Positions 59,001-64,000 of a stretch of DNA of 64,000 nt are shown one piece after another (the first letter of the stretch is position 1; each line of letters begins with the position of its first letter). Origin of the DNA: Paragonimus westermani (Eukaryota > Platyhelminthes > Trematoda > Plagiorchiida > Troglotrematidae); NCBI GenBank assembly GCA_008508345.1, contig QNGE01000882.1, positions 16,446 through 80,445 of the forward strand, written 5' to 3'. The notes beneath the pieces were generated by a model. That model was not told the DNA's origin, made no database searches, and was given only the letters and a program-made list of their open reading frames with translations. A program made the position numbers and the translations under genes.

Positions 59001-60532
59001 CACACAAAACAGAAACTCAGAGACAACTCCGCCTCAAAATGTACGGTGGACTAGCGAGCACCATATGCAGGTAGGTTAAAATAACATCTGACAAAAGTAC
59101 GGAAGGCACTTCAGTTGATCGATTCCGATAATAATGGATCAGCTCACTGAGTTGTGGACTACAAGACTACCGTGCATTTCCCAGCGAACAGCATAAAGCA
59201 CGATCTCCCAAAGGATAACGAAAACTAGTAGTCAGAAAGTACAACCGAGACAATATTAGCTGATTCTTCCAGAAATTCCGAGAAACAACGTTACTCTACT
59301 CAACAGCAAACGGCCAAACGTCAGTAAAACGAGCGGCAGAACACAATCTACAAGTAACCAGCTGCCAAAAATGCATAGAATGTTGGGCGCAGTACCTTCA
59401 GTAGCAAGCCAACTGACTTGGTGTTTTGTTTTTGCGATGTGTCAGGTAACACACCACAGCGAGGTTCAGTTTCATTGTGAAAAACCGGAAGCAGCCTAAT
59501 CATTTGCTTCGGCTAACAGTTGTGTCACAGTCTGCAGTTGTGTGCAAGAAAAGTCCTCATTAGAAATCGTAAGAAGTACCTGACACTTCCGGGTCCGGAG
59601 CACTTTTGTGCCGGCATGACCTCCGTCTCGTAGGGTGCGGAGAAATTTTACGGTTACGAAACCTGATCGTTCCCCACTCGATAACATTCGTGGGTCATCC
59701 GTTTTTGGATAAGTAGTGTCACCAGGCAAACAATGAGCAAGGCCGGCGACATGGGTTTGGAACAATTAAGTGAATTATTTTCACTTCACTAGGCAGGAGA
59801 ACTTGGGCATAGCTCACTTACACTTACCCAGTGCATACCATATTACACTTTGATCGTCCTCTCTGGATGAGACTGAAAAAGGGCACGGAGGGCAACCTTA
59901 TCTGATATAAGAATATGAGGAAATTAGAAGCAAGTTTGGTCTCCAAAAGAACACAATAAGGATTATTGGCTAAAAACAGTGGAGGATGTGACCGCAAGTT
60001 GAAGTTAACGATGGAAAAATGATTTTGTTTGTCATTATCGCCATCTTTAGCGGTCACTCAGAACATTCCCCAACAGAAAAGAACAAGTGAAAAAACGAAT
60101 ATACAAAAACGTCCAAATTGCGTATAACACAAAACTGATAAAATCACCTTATCTGGTCATCATTATATTTAGTGCTGTTTTCGTCTAACAATTTTTTTGT
60201 TTAATTCATAGAAAACATAAAGTTTGCGTGATGAATTCACGTTGTACACTTCTCAACCACATAAATGTACCAATTAAACAAGAATCAAAAAAGAATACTT
60301 GTGAGTGAATTACTCAAAGACGCTTTACCCGAGCTAGGAAAACCAAGGTAAGCTCAATGTAACTGGTAGATCTTTTTGAGCCCACAGTAAAGATAACTGA
60401 CGAGTGAACAGCGAAGCACCAATGAACTTAAACAGTTTAACGCCTTGATGGTTGATGAGCCAACCTGACAATAATCGTGCGCCAACCAACTAGAAATTAG
60501 CTTCCCTTATCGCAAGGCAGGTCTGACAATTG
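53015..60532. other. No recognisable gene
   Basis: About 7.5 kb. Frames reach 145 codons at the LTR edge (52904-53341, part of it inside the LTR-like repeat) and below 100 elsewhere. An ITYADDTL string at residues 43-50 of a 77-codon plus frame (57791-58024) recalls an RT motif but lacks any other RT feature. A short GATGGTGATGGTGAT run lies at 58903-58917. Nothing else supported. Confidence 0.45.
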
Positions 60533-61133
60533 TCATCATCATAGAGAGTAGCACACCAGTGGTTCTAATCGAGGCTTAACTACTACACAACCATGAAGAA
60601 AAAAGCAAACCCTGTACAGGAAGAGAGAAGAGAAAAGAAGGGAAGGGGAAGGGACCTAGATACTCAGAGATTTCAACAGCAAGGTGCTTACACCTTATGA
60701 ACAAACAACTGGGCTGCAGGTGAAAGTAAGGTGTCGTCAGCAAGACAGCTTCTTTACGACTATGACTGCCTCGCGTCGTTAAATGCATTCAATTTGCAAA
60801 CAATTCGGACGAAAAACGACAACATTTACGCCGCTGAACCCGATTATTCGCCACCTCGCCTACCGCCTCTAACTATCGACTCAGTGAGTAGCGAGGTTCC
60901 CAGCTCGAGAGACCAACCCAACCTACAGTGGCCAGCCCCTTGTGAACGACTAGTTCTCTATGCCAATTTATCATGTCCACTTCGCACCTTAAGCCAGTCG
61001 GCCGCAGCGCTGTCAAACAAAGTTCGGTGTGAAGACGACTACCTAACGTTCTTGGTACATAGCTCAGCCATCTAAGTCTGTGTACACGTAGGGGAGAAGT
61101 AACTGCATCGGCTCGTGTGAACATGGTGTGCAA
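60533..61133 (-). pseudogene. RTE-like LINE 3' end: C-terminal coding relic and 3' UTR
   Basis: On the minus strand, residues 18-86 of the frame starting at 61133 include VHRLRWLSYV, INWHRELVVHKGLATVGWVG and LSSWEPR. This matches the C-terminal HRLRWLGHVLRM...W...GLASVG..RLPGWGPRD region of fluke-type LINEs. After it, a pyrimidine-rich stretch (60660-60600) and a block identical in order to 64000-63862 lead to a TGATGATGA end at about 60542-60533. The opposite plus frame of 114 codons (60731-61075) is the shadow of this relic. The reverse transcriptase core is missing; the copy is 5'-truncated, as is usual for LINEs. Confidence 0.7.
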
Positions 61134-61318
61134 GCCGCGGTGAATTTTCCGAAATCTCTCACGTCTCGTTAGTCATCTATCACAAGCCACTGTTGTGTCC
61201 AGAAAGATCGAACAGTTACAAGTTGTTTGGCTTGTTCATCCCGGCGACGGATGTGCGAGTTCTAGGGAGTAACTGACAATTATTCACTTATTTGTGAAGG
61301 TTCGGTGATTTAGGTTAG
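61134..61318. other. Short unassigned spacer
   Basis: Nothing seen between the LINE relic and the SINE pair. Confidence 0.5.
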
Positions 61319-61440
61319 TTCAAAAATGAACACCATCCACATTCGCATTCAATCAAGTCTTTCGATTAGCCCACTCCGAGAGGAAGCACTAGACTCGAGT
61401 TTCGCTCTTATTCGAGCTCATCAGTAGTGCATATCCCTGT
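61319..61440 (-). mobile_element. Family H SINE with intact hammerhead, left arm of inverted pair
   Basis: On the minus strand the hammerhead (61430-61386) is followed by the tail with GAGTGGGCTAATCGAAAGAC and GCGAATGTGGATGGTGTTCA, ending in TTTTTGAA at 61319. It abuts a plus-oriented copy of the same tail (61441-61545), so the two make a head-to-head inverted pair. The tRNA-like head is absent. Confidence 0.78.
61386..61430 (-). ncRNA. Type I hammerhead ribozyme, consensus-perfect
   Basis: Read on the minus strand: stem I is GCACTA with TAGTGC (six pairs); the core CTGATGA is followed by stem II GCTC/GAGC with a GAATAA loop; GAAA is next; a minimal stem III (C-G closing UCGA) leads to GUC. 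Expected cleavage is between 61392 and 61391. Every invariant core base is present, and this copy has the canonical U at the variable core position, where the 29-kb copy has C. Activity is inferred, not shown. Confidence 0.87.
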
Positions 61441-61545
61441 CCGGATAGAAGTTTGTACTTCCGAAGTGGGCTAACCAAAAATCTTATTTGAACGCGAAGG
61501 TTGCGATCAAGTGTGGGTGGTGTTCAATTGTGAAACTACTCATTC
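61441..61545 (+). mobile_element. Family H SINE tail, right arm of inverted pair
   Basis: It begins in the 3' strand of the hammerhead region (GTACTTCCGAAGTGGGCTAA) and continues through GAACGCGAAGGTTGCGATCA to GTGTGGGTGGTGTTCAATTG. The ribozyme core is lost. It mirrors 61319-61375 over roughly 80 bases. Confidence 0.7.
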
Positions 61546-61757
61546 GGTTTTCGGTAAATTGTCATGTTAGCGATTAAGAAGAGTGTGTAAAATTAATCCG
61601 TTGCGGGGACTTCACGTTCTCCCTATGCTATTTAAATTTACAGAGGGAGCAAGCCGCCTTATTGTTACATAACAGTTAACTTCATACTCCTGAACTGGTG
61701 CTCAACCCGTTTTAGGACTGCACATTGACAACATGAATGCATATTTCCTTGACTCAC
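61546..61757. other. Presumed intron start and spacer
   Basis: It lies immediately downstream (minus strand) of the exon donor at 61757. If the exon is real, the head-to-head SINE pair and the LINE relic at 60.5-61.5 kb sit in its intron. Confidence 0.35.
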
Positions 61758-62073
61758 TTCGTTTGACCTTCTTTCCGGTTGAGGTCAACGCTCGCTCATC
61801 GTCCTCTTTGCTGTCAACTGAATTCGAGGAGGAGGCACGTTGCGGCCCACGCCGAGAATGCTGGCTTCGAGACTGATTTACCGAAGAGGCTGAATGTGAT
61901 TGATCACCGGAACCACTCATAGCTCGGCTACCACTACTGCTTCTTGAGTGACGCATAAGGCTGTCGACCGCGACAGTGTCCAACCCACTTGAAGGTGTAC
62001 TGGGATTAGACCGCTTTCGTGCCAGCTTACGTCCGTCACGAGCCTCATCTGTTCCACTTGCGGAGTTGCACCC
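61758..62073 (-). CDS. Internal exon of an unidentified Ser/Arg-rich protein
   Basis: On the minus strand a pyrimidine-rich acceptor (CCGCTATTCCATTCCAG) ends at 62074, and the exon reads 105 codons plus one base to a strong donor, GTGAGT, at 61757-61752. The translation is basic and serine-rich: GCNSASGTDEARDGRKLARK, then SLMRHSRSSSGSRAMSGSGD, then QSRSQHSRRGPQRASSSNSV and DSKEDDERALTSTGKKVK. The frame stays open for 24 codons into the intron and then ends at TGA (61702-61704). It looks like a disordered region of a larger regulatory or signalling protein; I do not recognise the family. The neighbouring exons are not visible: those upstream may lie past 62 kb or beyond the window edge, and nothing downstream on the minus strand is convincing. 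The last base gives a phase-1 junction. Confidence 0.6.
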
Positions 62074-63484
62074 CTGGAATGGAATAGCGGAACGAACACC
62101 AAGATCACATAAGCATGTGAAACGAGGTATCGAGGCCAGGTAAGCCTGATAAAGGCCTGAAGTAAAGTTCGACAGTTAATAATCATGGAGACAATGTTTG
62201 GTTTAACATTCCGCAGGGATGGTGAACTACGCTGAGTGCATGCTGGAAAGTTAACCTTAGCAGATGGATAACAGTCACATCACGATAAAGCAATCCAATG
62301 AAAATTGTAATGTGACGATGTGACTTACGCACAAATTACTATATACTGACGTTCCTGGATATATGTCTTGGGAAATACACGAAACCAATTCAAACAAAAT
62401 GACTGCTGGAACGTCAAAAACTATCAAGACTAGTGTCGGGCATGAGATCATATGGTCGGACTCGTAAGGTGAGAGTGAAACAAGCAAACCTGCTCCAGAA
62501 TTCGCAGAAACAGAGGGGCATGGATGAAACAAAACAACTGGGAACATTGTAGATGGCAAGTAAATGGGGGGCATTTGGTCCAATAATTCAGATATGCAAA
62601 GCAAACAGGTTACCGTGAAAGAGTTTCTAGGGCACATGGAAACGATATGTAACCGTGTTAAGTGTATGAAGAATATCACCATATCCTGTTGTCTCATGAT
62701 GCTTATACACCAGCATCCCCCTACGATCCGTTTCGTTCTTGTTTAAACTGGTAAGATAAGAAAAGTAGAGCGATTATTGAATTTCATGACCTTCGGGTTG
62801 AAAGCACTTACGTTTCGACAGCTATAATCCTAACACCAACGTTTGGATTAATGTTATTGGATGAACCAGTGGTCACAGCAAACATCGTTCGGTTAAAAAT
62901 CGTTACAACCAAGGAACGAAAGTTGAAATGATGTTAGCATGCTTCGATGTGCAACAAAAACCACCCCACGAGCTGCAGACGACCGTTCCCAGTGCAGACC
63001 GCTGCAGTACGTCCATCGACCACCTCTCTAACCTCTACAGTATCCAGAATCGTGTCATGACAACCACTAACCATTGGCACGTACAACCAAAGTTTTGGTT
63101 GCCAGGTCGAACCAAAGTTTTTCTTGTTGTCTGACCTACATCTAAATGACGCCCGCCACGAAAAGAAGCCTCGAACCTAAGACATGCTTTCTGGTTCAAC
63201 TAAAAAAGTGTGACCAGTCATCAAGCGAACCATCCTAGAGTGATAAGTGCCCGTTACACCTCAAACTGACCACACTGTGAACTCAAACAGGTTGCCGTAT
63301 AATGGCTGAGCGCAGAGGAGGATACCGCACACTCGAAAACAAATTCGAAGTGGTTCGTTCGAGTATGCACAGAGAAGCTTGGAGATCGCTATCCGGCCGC
63401 ATGAAAATAAGCCAGTCAGACTCTGAACAAAGAGTACAGAAGATTTACGAATGAAGACGTATTTGTAAGACCTTGGACAAAAAG
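62074..63484. other. No recognisable gene; presumed intron or intergenic
   Basis: A 140-codon minus frame (62697-62275) and a 68-codon plus frame (62928-63134) have no motif. The first bases form the polypyrimidine tract of the exon at 61758-62073. Confidence 0.4.
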
Positions 63485-63538
63485 TTATATTCCGAAGCTA
63501 ACACTACGATCAAGTAATAGTGGTGTTCGATTTTAAGT
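63485..63538 (+). mobile_element. Family H SINE tail fragment
   Basis: The stretch with TCCGAAGCTAACACTACGAT and AATAGTGGTGTTCGATTTT follows the tail seen at 61460-61545. No hammerhead precedes it. Confidence 0.45.
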
Positions 63539-63861
63539 GATCAAAAAACTTTACGACCAGTTCGTGGATCTCAAAGCTAGAAAGGTACCCAGATGCGATC
63601 GAATACGTCGTGAGCTACTAAAAGTGGATACCTTTAGGAAATTAATCGAAGAAATGATACCCGCTCAAGTGCTCTCGCTGAGGAAGGCATAAATGCAAAG
63701 GAATGATTGAATACAGTGAATTCAGATGGGTAACATTCTCAAAATGGACAAAGCTGTACTAACAATCTGTACAATGCGGAAACTAGCCCTGTAGTGATGT
63801 AGAAAAAAGCTGAGGGCTTCACAATGTTATCGGTTCTTTTAGTGTGCCTTACCGAAGAGGG

Positions 63862-64000
63862 TCATCATCATCATAGACAGCAATACATCAGTGGTTAACA
63901 CTAATGCTTAACTGCCACACAACCATGAAGAAAAAGCAAACCCTATATAGAAAGAGAGAAGGAAAAAGAAGGGGACGGGAAGGGACCTAACTACTGAAAA
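63862..64000 (-). mobile_element. RTE-like LINE 3' end, cut by the window edge
   Basis: On the minus strand it ends in TGATGATGATGA (63874-63862). It aligns with 60665-60533 throughout: the AGGTCCCTT..CCC block, then TTTGCTTTTTCTTCATGGTT, then AGTTAAGC and ACCACTG. The coding part would lie beyond base 64000. Confidence 0.72.

Noticed and set aside
60731..61075. 114-codon plus frame that reads like a protein
   Set aside because: It lies opposite a recognisable LINE C-terminus on the minus strand, so it is a shadow frame.
1..64000. CRISPR arrays, bacterial operons, prophage or plasmid features
   Set aside because: No regularly spaced direct repeats, ribosome-binding sites or dense coding; the window is eukaryotic.

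Overview
The window is eukaryotic, repeat-rich, gene-poor DNA, most probably from a flatworm of the digenean (fluke) type. That placement is an inference. It rests on the mix of mobile elements: Penelope-like elements with GIY-YIG endonuclease remnants, RTE-like non-LTR retrotransposons whose 3' ends finish in TGA/ATG microsatellites, and a tRNA-headed short element carrying a hammerhead ribozyme that resembles the schistosome Sm-alpha repeats. Stop codons are dense in all frames nearly everywhere, there are no operons, and one 615-base assembly gap (18446-19060) is present.

Only one stretch looks like a host protein-coding exon: 61758-62073 on the minus strand, a Ser/Arg-rich exon with a clean acceptor and a GTGAGT donor. 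A decayed HtrA/Deg-like serine protease fragment may lie at about 6600-7075. Almost everything else that can be named is a mobile element.

Layout. 1-235: degraded hammerhead SINE. 3517-3630: small hairpin element. 6.6-7.1 kb: protease-like relic. 7.8-8.0 kb: SINE with its hammerhead deleted. 13.8-17.0 kb: another SINE relic, then two Penelope-like elements head to tail on the minus strand. 18.2-19.1 kb: a LINE reverse transcriptase cut by the gap and followed by (TGA)n. 20.8-21.7 kb: SINE copies. 22.9-23.4, 26.6-27.1 and 52.5-53.0 kb: three copies of an LTR-like repeat, the last with a 4-bp target duplication. 29.2-31.6 kb: an intact hammerhead SINE, a retrotransposon 5'-region fragment and a SINE relic. 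31.9-33.3 and 41.8-43.2 kb: two essentially identical 1389-bp copies in inverted orientation. Between them (35.3-39.6 kb, minus strand) lies a nearly full-length APE-endonuclease/reverse-transcriptase retrotransposon with a 600-codon open RT frame but a broken endonuclease. 43-49 and 53-60 kb: mostly unrecognised sequence. 60.5-62.1 kb: a LINE 3' end, an inverted pair of hammerhead SINEs, then the host exon. The window ends inside another LINE 3' end.

The most interesting theme is ribozyme-bearing retroelements. Two short elements (29237-29281 plus, 61386-61430 minus) keep every base of the type I hammerhead core and matching stems. At least five more copies show how that motif decays, and a separate hammerhead-like relic sits at the 3' end of a Penelope-like element. 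A second theme is short elements arranged as head-to-head inverted pairs at 21.4, 34.7 and 61.4 kb.
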